Virus record (IMG/VR): IMGVR_UViG_3300025818_000059
Span: 1-37,808 of that record
Strand: one strand, 5' to 3'
DNA: 37,808 nucleotides
From: a virus
The position numbers and the translations under genes are program-made. A model generated the notes under the pieces. That model did no database searches, was not told the DNA's origin, and worked only from the letters and a program-made list of their open reading frames with translations. Every line of letters begins with the position of its first letter. The stretch's first letter is position 1. Of this stretch, positions 12,722-20,474 are shown piece by piece.

Positions 12722-13435
12722 TCAATAAAGTATTTTAGTCGTAAGCCATTTTTTAAAGTCGTTTGTCCATTGATTCTTTTTTGAATAGAAGAAGTTTTTG
12801 TTCGGAGATTGATTCTTTAAAAACAAGGTGTCCTTCCACATAATAAATCCTTTCTTCTGATACGCCCCCGCTACGTGATACCAACCAGTATCATTAGAAA
12901 TTACAAAATCACAAGTTCTAATAAGGTGTTGACAAAGTTGTGGTTCACTAACCGCAATAGTGCTTATTTCACACTCATTGATCCAATCATTAGCTTCCCA
13001 ATCATCTACGTTACCAATAAAGTATAAGTCAAAATCAACAGGAATCATTGAGATTATTTCTTTGTAAACATCTCCACCAGGATTCTTAGCATCCCTCTTA
13101 GGGCCATTCGTAGCACACCCATTCATTATGCAGACTGTTTTTCTTTCAGGAACATGGGTATGAGGTATCTTTGAGTTGTCTGTATTAAAACACTCATAAA
13201 CAAATCGCCAATCTTGAATATCTTTATTGATTAGGCTAGACGAAAATAAAGGTTTTGTGCTCGGTTTAGTCTTTAATGGATTAATGTAAGGAGATTGATT
13301 GAAAATTTCTTCCACAAAAGGAGACTCAAAGTAAACATCTACCGACTTGCCCCAAGACTTAGATAATTCCTTAATCGTTGGTGTTAGGTTTGTGAAATTA
13401 CCTAACCCGTAATCTTTGTGTTGTAATATCCACAT
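12722..13435 (-). CDS. family 9 (heptosyltransferase-like) glycosyltransferase
   Basis: 237 residues from MWILQHKDYGLGNFTNLTPT, which matches the N-terminal donor-side loop of GT9 enzymes. Near the C-terminus DFVISNDTGWYHVAGAYQKK matches the conserved DTG..H..GA motif of that family. GT9 enzymes add heptose-like sugars from ADP- or other nucleotide donors. The frame is open to 13531, but the extra 32 residues precede the conserved start and a promoter-like sequence ends just before 13435. First gene of the glycosyltransferase cluster. Confidence 0.75.
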   Translation of the reverse strand: MWILQHKDYGLGNFTNLTPTIKELSKSWGKSVDVYFESPFVEEIFNQSPYINPLKTKPSTKPLFSSSLINKDIQDWRFVYECFNTDNSKIPHTHVPERKTVCIMNGCATNGPKRDAKNPGGDVYKEIISMIPVDFDLYFIGNVDDWEANDWINECEISTIAVSEPQLCQHLIRTCDFVISNDTGWYHVAGAYQKKGFIMWKDTLFLKNQSPNKNFFYSKKNQWTNDFKKWLTTKILY

Positions 13436-13446
13436 CTTTTTGTTTT

Positions 13447-13478
13447 GTAATATAATTAAAAATTTTTTCCCACGCAAA
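13447..13478 (-). promoter_or_regulatory. candidate promoter of the glycosyltransferase cluster
   Basis: On the minus strand TTTG (13478-13475), 20 bases, TATATTAC (13454-13447, two mismatches to TAnnTTTG), then the ATG at 13435. The spacing equals that of the left-end promoters, and the site lies in the only sizeable gap between the lysis and glycosyltransferase genes. Confidence 0.4.
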
Positions 13479-13585
13479 TTTCGATCAACTATTAACTCCA
13501 TCTTAAAAACAGGAGGATCTTCAATTTTCATGTTAATTATGTTAATTATGAATTTAAATTTAACATATTATTCAAAATCTAGACG

Positions 13586-13996
13586 TTAGCGTTTGTAAAA
13601 CAAAGGCAAAATAACCACGATTCCGAATATCCACCAATATTTCTTGAAAAAATCCCTAAGTGTAGGTTTAATAGTTACGGTTTCGGTTATGGTTGTGGTC
13701 ATCTCATTGCAATCAGGGCAGTCCACTTCAATAAATACAGAGTCAGTAACCGTGTTGTATCGGTATTTAATTATCACCTCCTTATTTAAGCTATCTTTTT
13801 GGATATATTGAACCAATGTGTCCCTTTGTAGTTTAAATAGAGTATCAACACTAGTAACCGGAACTATAACCGTATCCCTCTTAACAACCCTTGTGGTGTC
13901 TAGTATAGATGGATCCTTCTTTATAGCCCTATTAATATGCCAACTAGCCGAACAGCTCATCAAACATATCAATAAAAAAAGAGTTACTATAAACAT
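13586..13996 (-). CDS. putative unimolecular spanin (lipoprotein with C-terminal membrane helix)
   Basis: 136 residues from MFIVTLFLLICLMSC, a lipoprotein signal with lipobox LMSC (lipidated Cys14). A periplasmic, strand-rich middle with repeated Val/Thr stretches follows, then a C-terminal hydrophobic helix (YWWIFGIVVILPLFY) ending KR. A lipid anchor for the outer membrane plus an inner-membrane helix in one protein is the plan of the phage T1 u-spanin, which fuses the two membranes at lysis. It follows the holin-like and DUF5675-type genes. The ORF is open to 14080, but the ATG at 13996 follows an AAAGGAG ribosome site and begins the signal peptide. An ordinary lipoprotein is the alternative. 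Confidence 0.65.
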   Translation of the reverse strand: MFIVTLFLLICLMSCSASWHINRAIKKDPSILDTTRVVKRDTVIVPVTSVDTLFKLQRDTLVQYIQKDSLNKEVIIKYRYNTVTDSVFIEVDCPDCNEMTTTITETVTIKPTLRDFFKKYWWIFGIVVILPLFYKR

Positions 13997-14036
13997 AATA
14001 ACTCCTTTAACAGTCTTAATATAAGGGTTTATGCCT

Positions 14037-14348
14037 CTATATTGCTTCTGATTCTTCGTTTTTCTTTCTTCGTGATTCATTTCCTTTAATACTTAAATAC
14101 GTGGCTCCACCAGAACCCGCAACTAATATACCCAAAAAAGCCGGATCAGGGACTAACATTAAAGAAATATGTATCAAGATATAAATAAAACAGCAATACA
14201 TCATGCCCATTGTAAACATCTCTTGAGGTTGCCAAATACCATTACCGCCCCTTCCTGTCTTTCCGATAACCGCCCAATATCTGAAGATAAGAAAATGAAA
14301 GAACCCCAACATAAAGAAAAGTATTATGTAGTGATAGTCAAGATTCAT
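14037..14348 (-). CDS. holin-like membrane protein
   Basis: 103 residues with three hydrophobic segments: YIILFFMLGFFHFLIF (about 7-22), MGMMYCCFIYILIHISLMLV (about 48-67) and a weaker AFLGILVAGSGGATYLSI (about 70-87). The tail is very charged (ESRRKKNEESE). Size, three membrane segments and charged tail fit class I holins. Its neighbours, a DUF5675-type protein and a spanin candidate, complete a lysis cassette. It overlaps the upstream stop by 11 bases. Confidence 0.6.
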   Translation of the reverse strand: MNLDYHYIILFFMLGFFHFLIFRYWAVIGKTGRGGNGIWQPQEMFTMGMMYCCFIYILIHISLMLVPDPAFLGILVAGSGGATYLSIKGNESRRKKNEESEAI

Positions 14349-14832
14349 ATATACTTTGGTATAGTATTGTTACTTTCTCTCCTTGATTAAGGTATTTCCT
14401 TATAATCCAATAGAAGTCCTGGTACGCCTTAGTGCTTCGACCAATACGCCCCTCAAAGGATTTAGCAAACTCATCGCCGTAGCTGTCATATCCCAATAAC
14501 AAACAACCAGCAGTATCATCATCATCATTTCCAATATGTACGTATATTCCTGTGAAATTAGGCACATCCTTAACGTGAATGTGGTTTTTAAACCATTGGG
14601 GGAAACGCTCACGGTACTTTAGGGTAAGTGGTGTTTCAAGCTCCTGCCACCCGATTTCGTATTCGCCCTCTGGTATCCTAGTTTCCCCCTTTATTTTTTT
14701 ATCTTGTCTTTGATCCTCTAAACCATAGCAAAAGAACTCAGACCCCTTAGAGCCTGTTCCGTTTCTATTGATAGCTACTAATGACTTAGTGCTTTCTTTA
14801 TCGTGATCATATCTAGTTACTCTTATTTGCAT
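14338..14832 (-). CDS. DUF5675-type lysis-associated protein
   Basis: 164 residues. The blocks GETRIPEGEYEIGWQ, NHIHVKDVPNFTGIYVHIGN and DTAGCLLLGYDSY are those I associate with DUF5675, phage proteins that lie in lysis modules and have a fold reminiscent of L,D-transpeptidase-like enzymes, with His and Cys in the candidate active region. A cell-wall hydrolase role is an inference. No other endolysin is visible in this window, so this is the best candidate. Confidence 0.7.
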   Translation of the reverse strand: MQIRVTRYDHDKESTKSLVAINRNGTGSKGSEFFCYGLEDQRQDKKIKGETRIPEGEYEIGWQELETPLTLKYRERFPQWFKNHIHVKDVPNFTGIYVHIGNDDDDTAGCLLLGYDSYGDEFAKSFEGRIGRSTKAYQDFYWIIRKYLNQGEKVTILYQSIYES

Positions 14833-14953
14833 TCTTCTTAATATAATATTCTGCCTCTGCTTTACCAGGGGCTTTAAATAATACTTTTAGGAACGGACCA
14901 ATACCATGAACAACTAAGTAGTTTTTGCCGTTTTTATGTTTTATTACTCTCAT
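14813..14953 (-). CDS. hypothetical 46-residue basic protein
   Basis: MRVIKHKNGKNYLVVHGIGPFLKV...KAEAEYYIKKNANKSN, a small basic protein with beta-then-helix appearance. The ATG overlaps the stop of the fibre gene (ATGA), and the end overlaps the start of the DUF5675-type gene by 20 bases. Function unknown. Confidence 0.55.
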   Translation of the reverse strand: MRVIKHKNGKNYLVVHGIGPFLKVLFKAPGKAEAEYYIKKNANKSN

Positions 14954-15741
14954 TTGTTTTCAATCAAATCCATGAAAAATCTACCAAACACCCTAACATT
15001 ATTTACATTTGAAACAGCATTAATATAAAAAGTAACCTTTTCGGATGTCGGATTAGCAAAATCTTGAGTAAACGTAATATTATCTTGTACCGCCGTATCT
15101 AAAACAAAATCTAAAACCTTATACCTAGTGTTTGATGCAGGATTAAATGTGTAAACAAAAATCTCAATTTCAGCAGTTCCACCACTTGTTTTCCCCGCAT
15201 CAATATCTATACACTTTAAATATGCTGTTTTTCCCGCAGGAACGGTATAAATTAATTGCTCAGTTATTGCCGCTTCCGCTTTTACCTCTGCTAATTTAAT
15301 TCCGCTAGTATCTTGAATAAAGGTTATCGTTCCCACATTAGCGTTATTCGTTCCACTATAAGAAACAGCTACCCTATTAATCGCCCTGTATTGATTTGTG
15401 CTAGTAACGGTGCTTGTGCCATTTAGAGCCGTTGTAAATTCGCTTATTTCATTATAATCTTCATCTAATCCAAATATAGCTACTAACCAAGCTCCTGTTC
15501 CCGTAAGATTTGTGTCTTGTGTGCTTGTGCTAACTATATTAAGTGTTTCAGCTCCCGTTACGGAAGATGGGTCAAATAAGCCCCCTGCCCCCCAAATAGT
15601 TTCCTCTACCGTATCTAAGTCATAATTCAACCCAAACTTAGACACAAATGAGTGACCCGGTATCATCCCATGTGATACCATTGATCCGTAATCTAAAACA
15701 GGGTATTGATCCCGCTTGTTGTATTTGGATAAATAACTCAT
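14950..15741 (-). CDS. virion fibre or head-fibre-like structural protein
   Basis: 263 residues, rich in Thr, Ser, Gly and Asn with strand-like repeats. IPGHSFVSKFGLNYDLDTVEETIW, then GGLFDPSS, LNIVSTSTQDT and GTGAWLVAIFGLDEDYNE, recalls a widespread phage structural family with an N-terminal virion-attachment segment and a beta-sandwich that is found as head fibre or tail-tip decoration. Position after the other fibre genes supports a virion role. Which end of the virion it decorates cannot be told from sequence. Confidence 0.6.
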   Translation of the reverse strand: MSYLSKYNKRDQYPVLDYGSMVSHGMIPGHSFVSKFGLNYDLDTVEETIWGAGGLFDPSSVTGAETLNIVSTSTQDTNLTGTGAWLVAIFGLDEDYNEISEFTTALNGTSTVTSTNQYRAINRVAVSYSGTNNANVGTITFIQDTSGIKLAEVKAEAAITEQLIYTVPAGKTAYLKCIDIDAGKTSGGTAEIEIFVYTFNPASNTRYKVLDFVLDTAVQDNITFTQDFANPTSEKVTFYINAVSNVNNVRVFGRFFMDLIENK

Positions 15742-15974
15742 TATGATTTACTTATGAGTGTCTTAACATCTTCCTTTATTTCCCTTAAAGTTTCTTGGGT
15801 GTGTTCCCTATATTCCCTATCGGATTGGTGGTTTAGGGCTATTTCTTTTTCATTAATAATAGTTCGTTCTTCTAAGGATTCAAGTCTTCTCTCTGTTTTG
15901 TTAAACAAATACTTACCTATGAATCCTAAAACAACCAATGCTACACTAAATATATAGTCTTTTACATCCTCCAT
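15741..15974 (-). CDS. single-pass membrane protein with coiled coil
   Basis: 77 residues. A hydrophobic helix near the N-terminus (YIFSVALVVLGFIGKYLF, about 7-24) is followed by a charged, heptad-like helix to the end. Such proteins (XhlA-like) often accompany holins. It lies between the structural and lysis genes and shares one base with each neighbour (TAATG), so it may be a lysis accessory. Confidence 0.6.
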   Translation of the reverse strand: MEDVKDYIFSVALVVLGFIGKYLFNKTERRLESLEERTIINEKEIALNHQSDREYREHTQETLREIKEDVKTLISKS

Positions 15975-16369
15975 TACTTTGCTGCTTTTTCTACGTGGTT
16001 CTTATCAATCCAATTCAAGAAGTTTGCTACAAAACCCCCTGCATTAGTTAGTGTATTCCTTTTCTTATTTATCCCTAAAGCTCTACTAATCGTTTCTACT
16101 TCACCGAATTTATACTTCTTATGATACTGAGTATCTTTGCAAAGCAACTTAGTCAAAGCATATCCAAATAAAACATTACCCATAACATCAATAGCAACTG
16201 CCAAGCCGTAAGCCACGTTGTTTAAATAGGTTAGTATTCCTATTGGTTTAAGGTTAAATAATAATGCCGTTACGCTAACTAATCCCAAAGGTATAACGGC
16301 TAACTTAAAAGAAACCGCTGCAATTATAAGTAGTACAAAGCCGTTTAGATATTTTTGATAAATAGTCAT
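15974..16369 (-). CDS. membrane protein, conserved phage type
   Basis: 131 residues. Hydrophobic stretches occur at about 9-40 (FVLLIIAAVSFKLAVIPL and GLVSVTALLF) and 50-72. The soluble C-terminus contains FGEVETISRALGINKKRNTLT and FLNWIDKNHVEKA, resembling a common phage segment of the form ETISxxLGxxxxxxxxT...LDxxDxxH. I do not know a proven function. A role in lysis or virion assembly is possible. Confidence 0.55.
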   Translation of the reverse strand: MTIYQKYLNGFVLLIIAAVSFKLAVIPLGLVSVTALLFNLKPIGILTYLNNVAYGLAVAIDVMGNVLFGYALTKLLCKDTQYHKKYKFGEVETISRALGINKKRNTLTNAGGFVANFLNWIDKNHVEKAAK

Positions 16370-17001
16370 TATGATGGTTGATTAGATAAGGTTATTTGAT
16401 TAGATAAAGCGGCGGTAGAGTTTCTACCAAACCTAGAGGCTACTACAGATAGTCTATAACTATCACCATTAGATGCCGTGTAATAAAAAGCAGGAAGATG
16501 CCCTGTTATGCTTGTAGTATTAGCTGCCAAGGTTTCTCTATCTTGTGCTCCACCCCCTGCTACACTAGCTGTAACAATGAAGGAATCTTCATTACCTGAG
16601 TTATCAGTAAAACTTCCCGTAACCGTACCAAAACTACCCTCACTAATAGTAAAGGATGAAGGAGCGGTAGGAGCGTTAAAAGAAGCGGTGACCGGACTAG
16701 CCACTTCCACAAAAGCACTTGAAACAGGAGAACCCTTTGCAGATACTCGAACAGATATACTATCACCATGTTGAACCCCTGTAACAGCGTTATTGTTTTT
16801 GGATGTAGCATTAGCAGCAGCAGCCCCCCAACTTAACCACGTACCACTATTGTTGATTTCATATTGAATAGTAAACCCTAACTCATCGGAACTATTATCT
16901 GTCCAACTCACATCCCATGAGTTAGCATCAGAATCTTGGGTTAGGGTTATACCACTAGGGGCTGTAGGTGCTGAATCGCCATAAAAAAAGAAACTAAACA
17001 T
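16369..17001 (-). CDS. protein with two fibronectin type III domains
   Basis: 210 residues. Two beta-sandwich repeats begin APTAPSGITLTQD (about 11) and APTAPSSFTISEG (about 112), each with a DNS(S/G)xE turn and a later serine/alanine-rich strand, the fibronectin III pattern. Such domains decorate phage tails and capsids and bind surface glycans weakly. Placement between tail-tip and fibre genes supports a virion location. Confidence 0.7.
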   Translation of the reverse strand: MFSFFFYGDSAPTAPSGITLTQDSDANSWDVSWTDNSSDELGFTIQYEINNSGTWLSWGAAAANATSKNNNAVTGVQHGDSISVRVSAKGSPVSSAFVEVASPVTASFNAPTAPSSFTISEGSFGTVTGSFTDNSGNEDSFIVTASVAGGGAQDRETLAANTTSITGHLPAFYYTASNGDSYRLSVVASRFGRNSTAALSNQITLSNQPS

Positions 17002-17002
17002 A

Positions 17003-17605
17003 TTATTGAAAATCTAATCCTGCCGAACCATAATAATTAGTACCATCAAAATAGATAGATATTAAATCTACCGAATTAGCTGCTGTGCTTAATGTGGGGG
17101 CTGTCCCACTCTGCCAAAGCATACTAGCAGGCCATGTAATCGTTCTACTTCCAGTAGCATCTTGAACTAATTTCAAAACCATCGTAGTAGGGCCGTTTGG
17201 ATCTGTGTCAAATGTAATTGTACAAGCTCCGGTTAAGGTTGTTTTATGGAAGTTCTTATCCGTCCAATCTATACCTAAAGAAGCTCCAGAATCTCCCAAG
17301 TCGTTTTCGGCATCATTATAAATCTGTTTACTAGCTCCAACATTAGCTAACCTTTTTGAAAAATTATCAAATGTGACCTTTCTATTAGCTGCAACCGAAG
17401 CATCATAGTAAGGAATTAAATCTGCCGTTGCATCAATAGAACTATTAGTGGTTAGCCCGTTAATATTTGTACTAGCCGGATCACCATTAAACATGGTATC
17501 AATGATGTTAGTCATAAAGGTTCTAAACTTAGATGCCGTGTTAGCTCCTGAGTCAGTAAAGGTATCTCTTTCGGTTTCTAGTTGTGCTTCTGTTTTTACT
17601 GCCAT
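17003..17605 (-). CDS. tail fibre-like protein
   Basis: 200 residues. An N-terminal helix-rich attachment region (TEAQLETERDTFTDSG) precedes a beta-rich tail. TGACTITFDTDPNGPTTMVL, GSRTITWPASMLWQSG and DLISIYFDGTNYYG are typical repeats of phage fibre ends. It likely binds the host surface or connects to the tail tip. Next to the FN3 protein and the large tail protein. Confidence 0.65.
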   Translation of the reverse strand: MAVKTEAQLETERDTFTDSGANTASKFRTFMTNIIDTMFNGDPASTNINGLTTNSSIDATADLIPYYDASVAANRKVTFDNFSKRLANVGASKQIYNDAENDLGDSGASLGIDWTDKNFHKTTLTGACTITFDTDPNGPTTMVLKLVQDATGSRTITWPASMLWQSGTAPTLSTAANSVDLISIYFDGTNYYGSAGLDFQ

Positions 17606-17615
17606 TTTATTTTAT

Positions 17616-20474
17616 TTATGCCCAATCGTTATTATTCCAATCATCGCTATTCCAATCTCTGTAATCAGGCGTGTCATCTGATTTAATCTCCATCATGTCC
17701 CCACTATAAGATTGATTCTTATAATTAAACTCCATTGAAGGGGCGATAAAGGTCATCTCGCTTTCGTTGGTGTTATCATAAAAAACATTTATAGGGGTGG
17801 GTGTTGTGTCACAAAATATCTCTGAGTTTAAAAGATACCTCGCTCTACTATATCTCTCCGCTAGGTACTCTGCTAAAAGTTGTTGCCTTGTCCTTGCCGT
17901 GCCACTATTGTAGGACCAACTATCAGTAGCTGTACCATCACTAAGCCTTGTGTAGTTGTTGTAGATGTAATCATCACTTGAAATCTTATTCTCTAAGTCG
18001 TAGTGAAATATATCTATATCAATATCTCTTGTGTTGTTTACATCAGCCACCACTCTAAATAAATCCTCCGTAGGAGCCTTCTTACCGTTAGGGAATAACT
18101 CAAACTTAAAGTCAGACAGTTCTGTTTGTGTCCATCCTCCGTAATCATCAGCAGCGTAGGCTGAATCTACATACTCCCACGACTCAACCAACACCCACTT
18201 CTTGGGGTTTGTTGATGCATTGAAATCAGCGGGCCAAACCTCTTCAAATGAATTGTTTTTTTGTATACTAGAGCTTCTTAGCTCGTAATAATGCCTTACT
18301 TTATCAAACAAAGCATTCTCAAAAACTATTATTCTAGCTCCTATTGCTGTATCAACTGTTGGCTTTTCAACAAGTGCTGCATTTTCGGTATTAAATATCT
18401 CTTCAACAGTAGAGACCGATAAATCATAATCAAAAACACTAGGAACGTACAACCTAAACTCATACGTCTTTGTAGGGCTAGTGTCAGCATAAAGAGTTGT
18501 TTCAAACTCAAAATTTAGCTCTTGGTTAAGATCCTCTATAAACTCTTGTTGTATAATTGAAGTACCCGCCACCACATCATTCCAAGCCCCCCCCGAATCC
18601 ACAAACTTATCACCAACCTTTAACGACCACTTTAAAGGATAGTAAGGACCTTTGTTTACATCCTCACTATCAGCTATTCTATACGTCTTGTGCTTGAATG
18701 TAATTTTAAATCTTGTTGTCCTAGATGTTTCCAGTTCGCCGGACTGAAGAAGGAATGAGTTTGATTGTGTTCTAGGTAGCCCAACCGTCCACCTACGTTT
18801 TCCATCCTCCGCTTCTCTCTTATCTATAACAAAATCAGCCGTAGAATCATAGAAGAACTCCCATCCGTTGAAGTCTATATCGGTTTCATCTCCGAACAAC
18901 CCGCCCGTTTCAGATACTAGATTAAGTTTCTTACGGAAGTTTAGTAATCGGTAGTTGTCGGTAAAGCTTAGTGACTGTTGCCCCTTATGCCTCCAATAGT
19001 TGGTAGAACCGGCAGCTTTGTAAGTTATCCTTGGACTCCAAGTGCCACCACTAGTTCTAGTTAAATCATCCTTATCGTATTGTTGATAGGTAACACTAGA
19101 GGACTCTAACTCTTCCCATCTAATGATATACCAATACCCTCCATGATTCACAAGATATGCCCCGTAAGGTCTTAGGATGTTTATTAACACATCCTCACAA
19201 CTAATGCCTTCTCCGTCCTTATAGTAAGATGCTACATCTATGTATGTTTGATCTAGGGGTGTTCGGTTTGTTGTGGTGTGGCTATCTTCAAATAAATTCA
19301 CCGCCACCCTTATGTCTTGGTACAACCCCGTTTTTTTCAAGCAGAAGTTGATAATGTAAAGCTCAGTAAACTCCCCCTCTAAGGCTGTCTTTCTTACCGT
19401 AGCTATGTCTAAATCACCACCAAAAGATTCCTCGTTTATTCTCTCGTTTTCAAACTTTTCATCAGAAAACACCCCCGTTCTGTCGTGTGCTTCAAGGTTA
19501 GTTATGTAACCTGGATTAGAATACTGTTCGGAATAACTAGATGGTTGAACAAATCCCTCCCAAAGAAGCTCATACCCACCATTATCAATGTAGTGCTTAA
19601 CCTTATACTCCTTATCGTCAGCCCTAGCTATGTCTATAAACTTTTGATCTGTGTCGCTATGAAGCTCTATGTTAGCCTTTGTTTTCAACAACGTAAGCTC
19701 ATGTAACTCTCTGCCACTAGCCGTTGTTGATAAGGTAAAAGGGGATGCCCCGAACTCTGTTAAGGTCGTGACAGAGCCGGAATAACCCCTCTTGAGGATT
19801 TCTACCTTATAGTCTTTTTCTGTGTTGTGGTCACTATCTGAATACTCACCCGAATATAATATACCATAACTAGCCTCGTTTGTTTGCTCCTTTAAAGGAA
19901 GGACTACATTTAAGGTAACACTAAAGCCCAAGAGGTCTTTTACTACTATCTCATAGTTCCCCGCTGGAAGCCCCGTAAAGGTGTACTCATATTGAAATAG
20001 ATTATCAGTACCCGCATAAGTAGTCATTGACTTAGCGCCCGTTCCAAGGTTCACCGTTAGAGGGTTGTTTGTTCCCGAAGCATAAACTATTATAGAACCA
20101 TCAGCGGTTACCTCATCGGTAGCAGGGGTAACATAATCAGCAAACGCCTTTATATCGTTCGTGCCTGTATCTGTAAATAAGTCCTCACCAACTAATTCCC
20201 AATAAGGCCATGTGTCAATAGGTGAAAATGTAAAGGACTGTGTTCCGTCTGGTGATATAGGTGAAAATCCCGCCGTAGCTTGTGGATATGGATTTACGTA
20301 AGTGTTTTCATCAATAATTGGAGCACTTCCTACAAGTAAATTAGACCCATTTAGATTTACTGTAAAAGTATCGGTAGTTGTAAGCGTATCAAGATCAAAA
20401 AATGTCTCGAATGTATCAAAACTACCTAGCCCATATGGAGCTATCCACGTTCCTATGAGAATTTTATTAGCCAT
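17616..20474 (-). CDS. large tail-tip / baseplate hub-like protein
   Basis: 952 residues directly downstream of the tape measure, where siphophage tail-tip proteins lie. The N-terminal region is strand-rich, with one repeat resembling an Ig-like fold (LPAGNYEIVVKDLLG). The region from about 200 (LYSGEYSDSDHNTEKDYKVEIL) through YVQ-type blocks such as WEGFVQPSSYSEQYSNPGY resembles tail proteins of Bacteroidota phages. It probably joins the tail tube to the fibres and may contact the host. No enzymatic motif recognised. Confidence 0.7.
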   Translation of the reverse strand: MANKILIGTWIAPYGLGSFDTFETFFDLDTLTTTDTFTVNLNGSNLLVGSAPIIDENTYVNPYPQATAGFSPISPDGTQSFTFSPIDTWPYWELVGEDLFTDTGTNDIKAFADYVTPATDEVTADGSIIVYASGTNNPLTVNLGTGAKSMTTYAGTDNLFQYEYTFTGLPAGNYEIVVKDLLGFSVTLNVVLPLKEQTNEASYGILYSGEYSDSDHNTEKDYKVEILKRGYSGSVTTLTEFGASPFTLSTTASGRELHELTLLKTKANIELHSDTDQKFIDIARADDKEYKVKHYIDNGGYELLWEGFVQPSSYSEQYSNPGYITNLEAHDRTGVFSDEKFENERINEESFGGDLDIATVRKTALEGEFTELYIINFCLKKTGLYQDIRVAVNLFEDSHTTTNRTPLDQTYIDVASYYKDGEGISCEDVLINILRPYGAYLVNHGGYWYIIRWEELESSSVTYQQYDKDDLTRTSGGTWSPRITYKAAGSTNYWRHKGQQSLSFTDNYRLLNFRKKLNLVSETGGLFGDETDIDFNGWEFFYDSTADFVIDKREAEDGKRRWTVGLPRTQSNSFLLQSGELETSRTTRFKITFKHKTYRIADSEDVNKGPYYPLKWSLKVGDKFVDSGGAWNDVVAGTSIIQQEFIEDLNQELNFEFETTLYADTSPTKTYEFRLYVPSVFDYDLSVSTVEEIFNTENAALVEKPTVDTAIGARIIVFENALFDKVRHYYELRSSSIQKNNSFEEVWPADFNASTNPKKWVLVESWEYVDSAYAADDYGGWTQTELSDFKFELFPNGKKAPTEDLFRVVADVNNTRDIDIDIFHYDLENKISSDDYIYNNYTRLSDGTATDSWSYNSGTARTRQQLLAEYLAERYSRARYLLNSEIFCDTTPTPINVFYDNTNESEMTFIAPSMEFNYKNQSYSGDMMEIKSDDTPDYRDWNSDDWNNNDWA

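Noticed and set aside
13436-13531. Longer N-terminus of the GT9-like enzyme
   Set aside because: The extra 32 residues precede the conserved family start and overlap a promoter-like sequence.
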